Assembly (NCBI GenBank): GCA_963792025.1
Contig: CAWBUS010000003.1
Coordinates: forward strand, 301,071-365,070
DNA: 64,000 bases
Direction: 5' to 3'
Source: Ginsengibacter sp963792025
Lineage (GTDB): Bacteria > Bacteroidota > Bacteroidia > Chitinophagales > Chitinophagaceae
Positions 1-9,110 of this stretch are shown here, piece after piece (positions within the stretch are counted from its first letter, which is position 1; every line of letters starts with the position of its first letter). A model generated the notes under the pieces. The model had not been told where the DNA came from and did no database searches. It saw nothing but the letters and a program-made list of their open reading frames with translations. The translations under genes were made by a program, and so were the position numbers.

Positions 1-69
1 ATGATGGAAAATATAATTTCCATAAAAAAGATAACGATCAGACTTAAGAATAAGAAAGGAAACAACTAC

Positions 70-1032
70 TTATGACGCATGCAAAGCGCCTGAAGCTACC
101 GGTTTTATTTCAAGCTTTTCACACCATTGCAAAAAACTTTCATAAATATCATCCAGCGTGTTCTTCTGTTCAGGCGTAAGCTGAAATGCTGTAGCGCGGC
201 TTATCGTTCTGACAGGTAATCCTCTTTTCTGCAAAAAATATTTGGCGCTCATCGGGTAAGCGTCATGGATCAAAGGATCCACACGTGTTATTTCAGATTG
301 CAGCCATTCCACTGCTTCCTGTTGTTCCGGATCGTTTGCGTTATCGCACATCCACGTCATGATCTCGGGATAAAAGTTTCCTGAAATAGATGACATTCCT
401 CTAGCCCCGTTTTGCAAACTAAACACCGCATTAGGTGTGTGTGCATCATAAAATTCCAAAACGGTATTATCTTTTATGGCATCAAGTTTCGCTTTTACAT
501 TGGAAGTTAAAATAGAGGTGTCTTTATGATAAACAATACGGCCGCTATCCACCAGTTGTTTAAAAATATCTGCAGAAATAATTCTTTTATAAGGTGCGGG
601 GCATTCATACATGCCGAGCGGTATGTTGCCTGTAAGCGAAAACATCTTGTCGAAATTTTGCAGCAGAATTTCATCAGGTTCTTCCACCTTCGCGAAGTGG
701 CCGGTTATCATGATGACGGCATCAACGCCCGCATAATAAATCTTTTTAGTGAATTCGGCTTTATCTTCGAGTGTTAGCCCAAACGAACCGGTTGCAACAA
801 TGGGCACCCTTCCTTTTACATATTTTACCACATGCCTCGTAAGTTCCAATCGTTCATCTTCAGAAATACTAAACATCTCGCTGCTAAGGCAGTTGGCAAA
901 AAAACCCTTCACCCCTGCTGCCAGGTAAAAATCAATGAGGGCGCTCACAGCATCAAGGTCAACCTTCGCTTTCAGGTTGAATGGTGTAATCATTACCGGA
1001 ACAAATTTTTTATCGTCCATATCCTGCTTCAT
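70..1032 (-). CDS. Dihydrodipicolinate synthase / N-acetylneuraminate lyase family aldolase
   Basis: A 320-residue TIM-barrel class I aldolase of the DapA/NanA family. The Schiff-base lysine is K170 in YHKDTS and the partner tyrosine Y142 lies in GMYECP. The usual GTTGE phosphate/carboxylate loop is replaced by CLSSEMFS (about residues 48-55), a variant I associate with Bacteroidota sugar-acid aldolases rather than true DapA. There is no signal peptide, so it is cytoplasmic. It starts 7 bp after the stop of the symporter gene, so the two are almost certainly cotranscribed. With a sialidase cluster 12 kb away, cleavage of N-acetylneuraminate to ManNAc and pyruvate is the likely reaction. That substrate is inferred, and another 2-keto-3-deoxy sugar acid is possible. 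Met5 is an alternative start. Confidence 0.85.
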   Translation of the reverse strand: MKQDMDDKKFVPVMITPFNLKAKVDLDAVSALIDFYLAAGVKGFFANCLSSEMFSISEDERLELTRHVVKYVKGRVPIVATGSFGLTLEDKAEFTKKIYYAGVDAVIMITGHFAKVEEPDEILLQNFDKMFSLTGNIPLGMYECPAPYKRIISADIFKQLVDSGRIVYHKDTSILTSNVKAKLDAIKDNTVLEFYDAHTPNAVFSLQNGARGMSSISGNFYPEIMTWMCDNANDPEQQEAVEWLQSEITRVDPLIHDAYPMSAKYFLQKRGLPVRTISRATAFQLTPEQKNTLDDIYESFLQWCEKLEIKPVASGALHAS

Positions 1033-1039
1033 TTATAAG

Positions 1040-2611
1040 TTATAAAGGTTTGTTTTTTTCGGGTAGCCGTTTCAGTTTGGTCAATAACACGCCGGTTAAA
1101 AATATCGTAAGGGTCCCGATTACCACAATCATATTGTTATCGAATGTGCTTTTTAACCAGCTATATTCCACGCTTATTTTATTTGAAAAAGTCATCCACA
1201 AAATTACCGCGATTCCAATGAGCCCCGCCGTGATGGCTTCTGCATTTTTTGTTTGCCTGCTGACTAATCCCAGCAAAAATAAACCAAGCATTCCGCCTGC
1301 AAAAATTCCCGATAATTCCCACCACACATCGAGAATACTTTTGCTGCCAATCATTGCAAGGCCTGCCGTTACGCCAACCACGCCGAACACAGCGGTGCCC
1401 GTGTAAAGTATGGTCATTAATTTTTTTTCAGGAGGATCTTTCTTTATATACTTCTTATAAATATCAACAGCAAATACTGTTGCCGATGCATTCATACACG
1501 AACTGATAGAACTCATGGCCGCTGAAAGAATTGCCGCAATAACCAAACCCACCAGGCCGGCGGGCATTTTTGAAACCATAAAATGCGGTAGTACTTTATC
1601 GCCAAATGCAGCAGGCGGAAGCGATGCTGCAACACTTGAAATTTGTTCGCTTGTATGATTGTTGCCAAGCTGTTCTGCGGCGGCCTGCAATTTAACAACC
1701 GTCGCCATTTCGGGATGCAAATTATAATAGGCAAATAGCGAAGAGCCCAGAATAAAAAACAATAAGGAAACAGGAACATACAGGAATACGCATAACCACA
1801 CCGACCCGGCTGCTTTCTTTTCGCTGGCTGCCGTATGATACCGCTGAATGTAATTCTGGTCCATCCCGAAATTGTTCAGGTTGATAAAGAACCCATATAA
1901 AAGGATCACCCAAAATGACGCAATGGTGAAATCAGGTGTAAAACTTCCAAGACTAAATTTATTATTCTTAATGCCCGTTTCAACAACAGTGCCGATGCCC
2001 CCAGGTATACCTTTTATTACGTAAAATAATACGAGCAATGCGCCGAGTGTAAGAATAATTCCCTGCGTAACATCGGTCCATATAATCGCTTCCATGCCGC
2101 CCATAACGGTGTAAAGAATTATGCATACACCCATCACGATAATAATAGAAGCCATTGAGAAACCCGTAAGCGCCTGCAGGCTTAATGCAATTCCAAAAAA
2201 GATGGTTCCCATCCTGGCGACTTGCGTTAGCAGGAAACACGTTACGGCATAAGTTCTCGCCCAGGGGCCGAATCTTTTTTCAAGATGCGTATACGCAGAT
2301 ACTTCGTGGCCACGCCGGTAAAAAGGAACAAAATATTTTACCGCTACCCATGCTGCCAACGGCATTGACAAACTAAACACAAACGCACTCCAGTTGCTTC
2401 CGAATGCTTTGCCCGTTACGCCAAGAAAAGTATTGCTGCTTAAGAACGTGGCGAAGATAGAAATACCAATTGCCCAACCGGGAATTTTGCCTGAGGCAGT
2501 TGTAAACTGTTCTGAACTGCGGTTCTTTTTTGAAAAATAAAATCCAATACCCAACGTACCCAGCATGTAGAATACTATAACGGTGAGGTCAATAAAAGGA
2601 AGATGGTGCAT
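1040..2611 (-). CDS. Sodium:solute symporter (SSS family), probable sialic acid or sugar importer
   Basis: A 523-residue polytopic inner-membrane protein with about 13-14 hydrophobic segments. It shows typical SSS signatures: GWAIGISIFATFLSSNTFLG in the early helices, the MEAIIWTDVTQG loop, and LSAAMSSISSCMNASATVF for the Na-binding helix. The length is normal for the family. It is first in a two-gene minus-strand operon with the aldolase, 7 bp apart, so it probably imports that enzyme's substrate coupled to sodium. Sialic acid is the best guess from the nearby sialidase and hexosaminidase genes. Substrate assignment within SSS from sequence alone is unreliable. Confidence 0.85.
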   Translation of the reverse strand: MHHLPFIDLTVIVFYMLGTLGIGFYFSKKNRSSEQFTTASGKIPGWAIGISIFATFLSSNTFLGVTGKAFGSNWSAFVFSLSMPLAAWVAVKYFVPFYRRGHEVSAYTHLEKRFGPWARTYAVTCFLLTQVARMGTIFFGIALSLQALTGFSMASIIIVMGVCIILYTVMGGMEAIIWTDVTQGIILTLGALLVLFYVIKGIPGGIGTVVETGIKNNKFSLGSFTPDFTIASFWVILLYGFFINLNNFGMDQNYIQRYHTAASEKKAAGSVWLCVFLYVPVSLLFFILGSSLFAYYNLHPEMATVVKLQAAAEQLGNNHTSEQISSVAASLPPAAFGDKVLPHFMVSKMPAGLVGLVIAAILSAAMSSISSCMNASATVFAVDIYKKYIKKDPPEKKLMTILYTGTAVFGVVGVTAGLAMIGSKSILDVWWELSGIFAGGMLGLFLLGLVSRQTKNAEAITAGLIGIAVILWMTFSNKISVEYSWLKSTFDNNMIVVIGTLTIFLTGVLLTKLKRLPEKNKPL

Positions 2612-2729
2612 CGTAATATTCAGCTAAAAAAATAATCTTTATCGCGTTGAAGATACAGTTTAAACTGATTGAATTTAATGCGGACGATTACTTCCTCTAA
2701 ATTTATATTTGCCGATAATTTTTGGAAGC

Positions 2730-2749
2730 TACCTTAACCGAATAAGGTA
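2730..2749. promoter_or_regulatory. Inverted repeat upstream of the symporter-aldolase operon
   Basis: TACCTTA and TAAGGTA face each other across six bases, about 120 bp before the symporter start, in an otherwise empty 216-bp gap. It could be an operator for the operon. The same AATAAGGTAA word forms a much longer hairpin at 4163-4202, which argues for a dispersed repeat instead. Confidence 0.3.
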
Positions 2750-2827
2750 ACCATAATCCCTGACTACAATGCTTAAATGAACCGGAATTTGTTATTGCAG
2801 TGGTAACCTGTCAGCAACGGCTCTCCC

Positions 2828-3409
2828 TCAACCTTCCTCTTCTAACTTCTTCTTCAACATTTCCAGTTCATGTTTCCTTGATATATAATTGCGGTGTTCC
2901 CTGCCGGCAACATAATTGCTGAATAGAAAAAAGATGAGTGTGGCAACAGCAATCCAAATTGACTTCCCACTTTGCCAAATTCCAAGAAGGGTAAATACCC
3001 CGATTGGCAAAATGCTCCACCGGCTCAGTAAAGAAAGGCGTACCTGGTAGGTTGCAATCGAAATTGCATAGTTAAGATCGCCATGTATGGAGCGGTCAAA
3101 CTGGTTGTTTCTTTTCAGTCTGCGAATCCGGCTAAATAGCAAATACCAGGAAATACCCAGCATCCAGGCCGCTAACAGGTACATAAATATATTTACCTCC
3201 CTGCCGGATAAATTCAATGTAAGAACAAAAAATCCTGCTGCCATGTTGACGATGATCAACAGCAACTCACTGGTATTAGTAATATGGTATGCCTGCTTCT
3301 TTTTCGAAAGGATGCGATTGTGCAACGCGGTTTCATTAATAGCGTATAGGAGTTCATTGTTCTGTGAATCCCATACTTTTTTCAATTCATCAAATTCCAT
3401 GGTGATCAT
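2828..3409 (-). CDS. Four-helix membrane protein partnered with the ECF sigma factor
   Basis: 193 residues. A short charged N-terminal cytoplasmic region (residues 1-45) is followed by two hydrophobic segments near 48-66 and 75-92, a basic loop with RIRRLKRNN, two more hydrophobic segments near 130-165, and a charged C-terminal tail with HELEMLKKKLEEEG. The gene overlaps the 3' end of the sigma-factor gene by 20 bp, so the two are translationally coupled. The pairing suggests it senses or restrains the sigma factor as an anti-sigma-like membrane protein. It lacks a recognisable zinc-binding anti-sigma motif, so that role is inferred from position only. Confidence 0.7.
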   Translation of the reverse strand: MITMEFDELKKVWDSQNNELLYAINETALHNRILSKKKQAYHITNTSELLLIIVNMAAGFFVLTLNLSGREVNIFMYLLAAWMLGISWYLLFSRIRRLKRNNQFDRSIHGDLNYAISIATYQVRLSLLSRWSILPIGVFTLLGIWQSGKSIWIAVATLIFFLFSNYVAGREHRNYISRKHELEMLKKKLEEEG

Positions 3410-3899
3410 ATTTTTTTGATTTAGAAATAAGGTATTTTTTTATACGATTAATTTTAACGCCTACATTAGATTCGGAAATACCCAATATATCGGCCATCTC
3501 TTTGTAGCTGAAATTATCGAACATCAATAAAGTAACGGAGCGATCAATTTCATTAAGTTTATAAATTTCTTCATAAAGCCACGCCAGTCTTTCATCCATC
3601 TGCATCCTGTTTTCCTGCAATACATGCGCTATGTTTTCAAGTGTTTCGGGCTGTGGGTGTCTTCGCTCTTTTTGTATCCATTTAATTGCAGTATTCAGCG
3701 ATATGCGATACAACCATGTTGTAGCTGAAGATTCCTTCCTGAACTTTGGAATCGAATGCCATACCTGTATGGTGATCTCCTGGAAAAGATCATCCTGGTC
3801 CGCAGATGTAAATGCGTAAGCCCTTACCACTTTAAAGATGAGCGCCTTATAATGAAAGAGCCAGTCATTAAAAATATGCTTCTGTTCTGTTGCAGTCAC
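3390..3899 (-). CDS. RNA polymerase ECF-type sigma factor (sigma-70 family)
   Basis: 169 residues. Region 2 runs roughly 20-85 and includes DQDDLFQEITIQVWHSIPKF and TTWLYRISLNTAIKW. Region 4 runs about 115-160 with the helix-turn-helix YKEMADILGISESNVGVKIN. Size and domain order fit extracytoplasmic-function sigma factors. It directs RNA polymerase to a small regulon, and its activity is probably controlled by the downstream overlapping membrane protein. The start follows from the family N-terminus. No autoregulatory promoter is recognisable upstream. Confidence 0.9.
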   Translation of the reverse strand: MTATEQKHIFNDWLFHYKALIFKVVRAYAFTSADQDDLFQEITIQVWHSIPKFRKESSATTWLYRISLNTAIKWIQKERRHPQPETLENIAHVLQENRMQMDERLAWLYEEIYKLNEIDRSVTLLMFDNFSYKEMADILGISESNVGVKINRIKKYLISKSKKYDHHGI

Positions 3900-4162
3900 G
3901 ATGCTGATTGTTTACACCTATTAGTACCATTAAGGGATTAATTTCTTACAAAGAGAAGGGAAATAATTAAAAAATCTTTTATACCATCATTGCGGGTAAT
4001 AATGATTGTCTGTTCGTTATCAGTTTATTCATTGTAAGTGCCGGTTGCAAAGCAAGAAAATCAATACTAACGGTTACGGTTAAACTGAGAAAGGAAAACG
4101 GTTCAGGACCTCGCATTTATAGAATTATAACCTTAGTAGAAATCCATCTTGTTTGGCAGGTT

Positions 4163-4202
4163 ACCTTATTACCTTATTTTATGCTGAATAAGGTAATAAG
4201 GT
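4163..4202. repeat. 16-bp perfect inverted repeat hairpin
   Basis: The arm ACCTTATTACCTTATT (4163-4178) pairs perfectly with 4187-4202 across an 8-base loop. Each arm is itself a tandem of ACCTTATT. It is not followed by a T-run on either strand, so it is not a standard terminator. It shares the AATAAGGTAA word with the inverted repeat at 2730-2749. Confidence 0.6.
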
Positions 4203-4481
4203 TGAATTATGATATATCGATTTGCTACTAAGGTTTTTGCGTTTATGGTAGAACGTTACTAAAAAGAATTACGAACCTGTTTAAAACCGGTAAATATGGA
4301 TGAGTAATAAAACTTGCGATTCTTTCGTATGCCCACATCATGCTTCATTGTCTGAACATCGATTCCGGGTGTGCGTGTAACTGCCGCGTGGCCGCCATTG
4401 GCCCAAGAAACCAAATTACGTACAGCGACATTTTACGTTGCAGGGTTGCATAATTTATAAACCGGTTAAAAGACTGTAAGG

Positions 4482-4512
4482 AGGGCTGCTCAGGCAGCCT
4501 TTTTTATTTTTA
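4482..4512 (+). terminator. Rho-independent terminator with no upstream gene
   Basis: GGCTGC (4484-4489), loop TCAG, GCAGCC (4494-4499), then a T-rich tract. Only the plus orientation has the U-tract. The nearest plus-strand gene upstream lies outside the window, so it may end an untranslated RNA from about 4300-4480. Confidence 0.65.
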
Positions 4513-4668
4513 GTTAATTCAATAAAGGTTTTATGCAGCAATTAAAGTATCTGCTTATCTTTTTAAGTATTCGTAAATGCAGTTATTTTGGATGTATTGC
4601 CGCAATTGTAATAGTTTTAAGGTACGGCAATGCAGGAGTTACCGGCAAGCATATCGACGACCTTCAAG

Positions 4669-5457
4669 ATGAAACCACTATTTACAGCCCTTTTCGTTTT
4701 TCTCTTTGTAAGTTCTTATGGGCAGACACAAAACACCGTTGAGCAAAAGTTACTTAGCCGGTTTGAACGTATTTTGTATTGGCGTGACTTTCAGGGAGAC
4801 ACTAAAAAAATTAGTGTGTATGACTCTTTATTCGATGCTAATGATCAATTTGAAAAAACTCTTTTGAATTTTACTTCCAAAGATCCTTTGACTATCAGTT
4901 TTGAATTTAAGAAACTAAGAGACCAAGGTTTATCGATTTCTACTTCTGACGATGGCTTGTTTCGTATTTATTCGTGGGACACCTGGACAGGAGGCACAAT
5001 GCATTTTCAACAGAACATTTTTCAATATAAATCAGGCGACAAGGTCTTTTCAAAAATAATTCAAGACTCTTTAAGCGAGGAGGATCACTACAGTGTCAAC
5101 TGGTACATAAAGATTTTTACAATTAAGACATCGATGCAAACATATTATTTAGGGCTTTATGACTGCACATACTCAACAAAGGATGCCTATCAAGGAGTAA
5201 AGGCTTTCACTATCAAGGATACTACTTTAAACGATTCATTTAAACTGATTAAGACAGGCAGCGGAATTAAAAATAGTCTTGGGTTTTACTACAACTTCTT
5301 TTCAGTAGTGGACAGAAAAGAACGACCTATTATTCTGATTTCTTATGACAAGGAAACAAAGACGTTAAAAATACCGGTTGTGCTTGACGAAGGCAAAGTG
5401 ACTGACAGATTTATTATTTACAAATTTACAGGAAGATACTTCGAGCGAAAGACATAA
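4669..5457 (+). CDS. Secreted protein of unknown function
   Basis: 262 residues from the ATG at 4669, chosen because it begins a clean signal peptide (KPLFTALFVFLFVSSYGQ) that an upstream in-frame ATG at 4630 would bury. The mature part is soluble and rich in aromatic and charged residues, with no repeats and no catalytic motif I recognise. It probably acts in the periplasm or on the surface. It stands alone, followed by two palindromes (5471-5520 and 5619-5692) and then a DUF4262 gene, which resembles a single-gene cassette arrangement. Confidence 0.7.
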   Translation: MKPLFTALFVFLFVSSYGQTQNTVEQKLLSRFERILYWRDFQGDTKKISVYDSLFDANDQFEKTLLNFTSKDPLTISFEFKKLRDQGLSISTSDDGLFRIYSWDTWTGGTMHFQQNIFQYKSGDKVFSKIIQDSLSEEDHYSVNWYIKIFTIKTSMQTYYLGLYDCTYSTKDAYQGVKAFTIKDTTLNDSFKLIKTGSGIKNSLGFYYNFFSVVDRKERPIILISYDKETKTLKIPVVLDEGKVTDRFIIYKFTGRYFERKT

Positions 5458-5470
5458 TGCCATGCCGGTA

Positions 5471-5520
5471 ACAAGGGGTTTGCAGCTATGCTGGCAGAAC
5501 TGCAAATCCTCATCTTTTGT
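5471..5520. repeat. Imperfect palindrome downstream of the secreted-protein gene
   Basis: GGTTTGCAG (5477-5485) faces CTGCAAATCC (5500-5509), with outer ACAA/TTGT pairing at 5471-5474 and 5517-5520. No U-tract follows. The shape resembles the arms of the long palindromes at 51-63 kb, but the sequence is different. Confidence 0.45.
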
Positions 5521-5618
5521 AACGCTATCAGCAACAGGCCCGGGCAGGACTTTCATTATTGAGCTTTTGTACATATCTTCATCAATAGTTTTTCAACTCG
5601 ATGGCTATCGGGTGGACT

Positions 5619-5692
5619 AACGTTGTGGGCTGGACGAAATAAATTTCCAGCACTACTTGTCCCGCTCTGCGGGAGTAGTAAGCCCTAACGTT
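5619..5692. repeat. Nested palindrome with AACGT outer arms
   Basis: The outer arms are AACGTTGTGGGCT (5619-5631) and AGCCCTAACGTT (5681-5692). Inside is a hairpin with ACTACT/AGTAGT and CCCGC/GCGGG around a TCT loop (5652-5679). This is an attC-like architecture lying between two single genes, just upstream of the DUF4262 gene. Confidence 0.5.
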
Positions 5693-5701
5693 GCATGAAA
5701 T

Positions 5702-5709
5702 TATATTTG
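5702..5709 (+). promoter_or_regulatory. Candidate Bacteroidota -7 element
   Basis: TATATTTG fits TAnnTTTG and lies 11 bp before the DUF4262 start codon. No well-spaced -33 TTG is present, so support is weak. Confidence 0.3.
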
Positions 5710-5719
5710 AGACCCTACA

Positions 5720-6475
5720 ATGACAGACGACCATACCCAACACGACATAGAAGCCAAACAAACAATTCTTGACAACATTGAAAAATATGGTTGTCACTTA
5801 GCATTGCTTGAAGCTGATAACTATTTACCAGGATTTGTTTACTCCATCGGCCTATTTAAAAAATTTGGACAGCCTGAGCTTATTTGCTTTGGCCTAAAGG
5901 CAGATGTAATGGCTTCCATACTAAACCATGCTTGCGACTTAATTAAAAATGGTGAGAAGCTTACAACAAACAAACTCTATTCAGGATTTTTAGAAGGTTA
6001 TAAAATTCAATTTCTACAAGTTGATAAAGACTACTACCCAAACTATGTTGGTTACGGCGGCTGGTTCTATGACATGACTTTTGATTTCCCATTATTGCAA
6101 CTTGTTTGGCCAGACAAACAACATAATTTTCCATGGGACAAAGACTTTAATCCCGACTGGAAATTCAAACAACCTTTGCTTGACAGAAACACAGATTTTA
6201 AATTTTACGAAGAACGAAATTTGGGTGTCTACACCGCAAGTCAAGCTTTCAACGGAGACCCAATTCTATATATATATCATGACACAGACGGTGACTGGCA
6301 ATTTCACACCAGCTTAGAGCCAAACTTAGATGACGTAAAACTTGTTTGTTTAGAGGAAATCACAAAACTTGACCCAACAATAAATGAGCTATATCATTTG
6401 CAGTTTGGTTGGTGGGCATGGCGAGACAGTAAAGATGACGAATGGAAGTACGAAGAACGGGCGGACGAAGAATAA
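5720..6475 (+). CDS. DUF4262 domain-containing protein
   Basis: 251 residues, cytoplasmic. The N-terminal two thirds matches DUF4262: GFVYSIGLFKKFGQPELICFG at about residues 38-58, and the later YYPNYVGYGGWFYD and FPLLQLVWPD blocks. The C-terminal part carries HDTDGDWQFHTS followed by LVCLEEITKLDPTINEL, a segment seen in immunity- or toxin-associated proteins of this group. The molecular function of DUF4262 is unknown. The gene sits between a nested palindrome and the convergent metallo-beta-lactamase gene. Confidence 0.85.
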   Translation: MTDDHTQHDIEAKQTILDNIEKYGCHLALLEADNYLPGFVYSIGLFKKFGQPELICFGLKADVMASILNHACDLIKNGEKLTTNKLYSGFLEGYKIQFLQVDKDYYPNYVGYGGWFYDMTFDFPLLQLVWPDKQHNFPWDKDFNPDWKFKQPLLDRNTDFKFYEERNLGVYTASQAFNGDPILYIYHDTDGDWQFHTSLEPNLDDVKLVCLEEITKLDPTINELYHLQFGWWAWRDSKDDEWKYEERADEE

Positions 6476-6567
6476 CTGCAGTAATAATAATAACTTTTAA
6501 TTATAAATTTGGCAATGGTTCGGGCAGACAGGAATTCTATTTCTCCACTTGAATAATTGTGCCTCCG

Positions 6568-7476
6568 TTACTTCCCCTTATCCCTTTTCATCTTCTCATC
6601 ATATTCTTTTTGTAAATCGCTTAGTTCGGCATCATAGCCTTTACGGTCTATAAAAGCGGCGGGATTGTATGCATCGCCGGGATGATGTTTATCGTGCAGC
6701 TTAAACTGGCTGGCATGTGAGGCCAGCCAAATGTCAAAGGAAAGATTTTTCATGGCTCCTAACGTATAGGCATAATCGCTGGCAACCTCCGGGTAGGATG
6801 TAATAGAAGCAAACGGCTTGTCTGTAACTATCGTTGGCATGTTGGCAATAAGTACGCGGTAACTTCTTTGATCATCTTTTACGGTAAACAAAAAACTACA
6901 CGAGCCTTGTGTGTGGCCGGGATGATGCAACATCACCAGTTGCATGTTACCCAGTTGAATGGTATCACGGTTATGCAATAAGCGGTCGGGCTTTACCGGT
7001 TGGTAAACACTGCCATGCCCGCCCAGCGCATAATCGGAGTTACCTCCCGTTGCCAGCACATCAGCTTCTTTTTCCTCCACCATTAGTTTTGCGCCGGTCG
7101 CTTTTTTTATGGCGGCCATAGCACCCATATGGTCGTAGTGCGCCTGGGTTGTTAAGAGTATTTTCGTATCTGCAAAGTTGAAGCCGAGTGTTTGAATGTT
7201 ATTTTTTATTTGAGAGAAAGAATTTGCAAGCCCGGTATTGATCAATATATTTCCCTGTGTAGTTGTAATGAGATAGCACGCAAGGTCATAGGTACCCACA
7301 TAATACAGGTTGCCTGCTATCCTGAATGGTGGATACGGTGTTGACCATTCGGCATTGGTTACTTTGGGTTCTTTTACTGCTTGCGCCTTTGCCGATAAAA
7401 TCAAGAATAAGAAGATAACAGACAGCATAATATATTGCGCCGAACATTTAGGCATAGATTTATTGTTGAATTGCAT
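6568..7476 (-). CDS. Subclass B3 metallo-beta-lactamase, GOB-like (Gln in place of the first zinc-ligand His)
   Basis: 302 residues with a signal peptide ending near ILSAKAQA, so the enzyme is periplasmic. The zinc-site motif is TTQAHYDHMG: Q111, H113, D115 and H116, with H188 (HPGHTQGS) and H254 (SHASQF) as further ligands. Q111 corresponds to position 116 of the standard numbering, where most B3 enzymes have His. Gln there is the hallmark of the GOB enzymes of Elizabethkingia. Flanking blocks NSDYALGG, RVLIANMP and DIWLASHASQF also match GOB. It should hydrolyse beta-lactams, probably including carbapenems, which is family knowledge rather than proof. It appears monocistronic. The real start could also be Met8. 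Confidence 0.88.
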   Translation of the reverse strand: MQFNNKSMPKCSAQYIMLSVIFLFLILSAKAQAVKEPKVTNAEWSTPYPPFRIAGNLYYVGTYDLACYLITTTQGNILINTGLANSFSQIKNNIQTLGFNFADTKILLTTQAHYDHMGAMAAIKKATGAKLMVEEKEADVLATGGNSDYALGGHGSVYQPVKPDRLLHNRDTIQLGNMQLVMLHHPGHTQGSCSFLFTVKDDQRSYRVLIANMPTIVTDKPFASITSYPEVASDYAYTLGAMKNLSFDIWLASHASQFKLHDKHHPGDAYNPAAFIDRKGYDAELSDLQKEYDEKMKRDKGK

Positions 7477-7660
7477 GAATGTTCAAATATATCATCTTTA
7501 TAACTTTCTCAATTGTGCTCAATTGATAAATTGGTAACGATAAATCTCATGCAGTTAGTTCCGTTCCTATTTTTTTTTGCACATCATCCAATATCAACAC
7601 CCAATCGTGGTCATAGGCCGTTAAGAGCGGTAAAAAGAAACAATGTATTATTTTTAAACA

Positions 7661-9018
7661 ATGGTTAAGCGCTTGCCTTTTATTGCTGCACTATTATTTT
7701 CACTGGCAACTTCTGCCCAAATGCAGCCACTTAAAATTTCTGCATCCGGAAGATATTTTATCACCGCGGACGGTAAACCATTTTTTTGGCTGGGCGATAC
7801 GGGCTGGCTGTTGTTTCTTAAATGCACACGGGAAGATGCAGTCGAATATTTAGACACAAGAAAAGCGCAAGGCTTTAATGTGATACAGGTTATGGTGGTG
7901 CATGAACTTAAGGAAGATAAAAACGTTTATGGAGATTCAGCATTCATCAACCACGATGCATCTGCACCAAAAGTATCAACAGGAAATAATTTTGCAAAGA
8001 AGGGAGAATACGACTACTGGGATCATGTGGTGTTTATTATTGATGAAGCGGCTAAACGCAATATGTATGTAGCGATGGTGCCGGTGTGGGGCAGTAATAT
8101 CAAAAGTAAATTGGTTAATGAAAAGCAGGCTGCCGCCTATGCTAACTTCTTAGCGGAAAGATTTAAGCATAAAACCAACATCATCTGGATAAACGGTGGT
8201 GATATAAAAGGTACGGATGGTTATGAAATATGGAACACCATCGGCAACACATTGCATCGAAAAGATCCCGGGCATTTAATCGGCTTTCATCCACGAGGCA
8301 GGTATTCCTCTTCAGCCTGGTTCCAAAATAAACAGTGGCTTGCCTTTAATATGGTACAAAGTGGCCATAAAGATTATCGGCAGGATACTGTAGCCAGCGA
8401 CCTCTTTCATTTTTGCGAAGACAACTGGCGTTACATAAGCATGATTATGCATTGAAGCCTGTAAAACCTACGTTCGATGCAGAGCCTTCTTATGAAAATA
8501 TTCCGCATGGCTTGCATGACAGTTTGGAAACCCATTGGACTGCCGCTGATGCACGTCGCTATGCCTACTGGAGCGTATTTGCCGGCGGCGCAGGATTTAC
8601 TTATGGTGAAAATTCCGTTATTCAATTTCATGTTTTAAATGAACCCGGCAACTATGGTGTAACGCATGATTGGAGAAAAGGTATGTCATCGCCCGGGGCA
8701 ACACAAATGCAGTTTCTTGAAAAATTAATGCTCTCCAAAAATTATTTGTCGCGAATTCCTGATCAAAGCTTAATCAATAACCAGGGTGAAAAATATAATT
8801 ACCTCGCAGCCACGAGGGGTAACGATTATGCTTTTATTTATACATGGACAGGCAGAAAGATATCGGCCAACCTTGGAAAATGTCCAGGCAATAAAATCAA
8901 GTGCAGTTGGTATAATCCCCGCAATGGTCAATACCAGTTAATTGGAACCATTGCTAATAAGGGCACGAAAACATTCGATCCGCCAGGTGGAGAAAAGATG
9001 GTAATGATTGGGTGCTGA
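7661..9018 (+). pseudogene. DUF4038 (apiosidase-like, GH140-type) glycoside hydrolase, one frameshift
   Basis: Two adjacent frames together make one secreted protein of about 452 residues. A signal peptide ending in LATSAQ is followed by the DUF4038 barrel (FFWLGDTGW, then WINGGDIKG and FHPRGRYSSSAWF). The second frame contains KPTFDAEPSYENIP and a C-terminal collagen-binding-2-like beta domain ending in PPGGEKMVMIGC. The first frame ends just after EDNWRYIS; the continuation HDYALKP is one base out of register. A single base is missing at about 8438-8440. No other stop interrupts either half, so this is a recent mutation or a sequencing error. Related enzymes remove side-chain sugars from plant polysaccharides. 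Confidence 0.85.
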
Positions 9019-9110
9019 TAATAGAATCAGTGAAGTAAAATACAATATAATTTTGGTTGGTATTATTTAAGTTTTATCTCCTACTGTTGGTTTTGTTGGT
9101 CAAAATTTTA

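Larger units (their letters stand above)
3900..4668. other. Long intergenic region without a recognisable gene
   Basis: 769 bp between the divergent sigma-factor and hypothetical genes. I see no convincing coding frame. It holds a long hairpin (4163-4202) and an isolated plus-strand terminator (4482-4512) with no gene in front of it. Confidence 0.6.
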
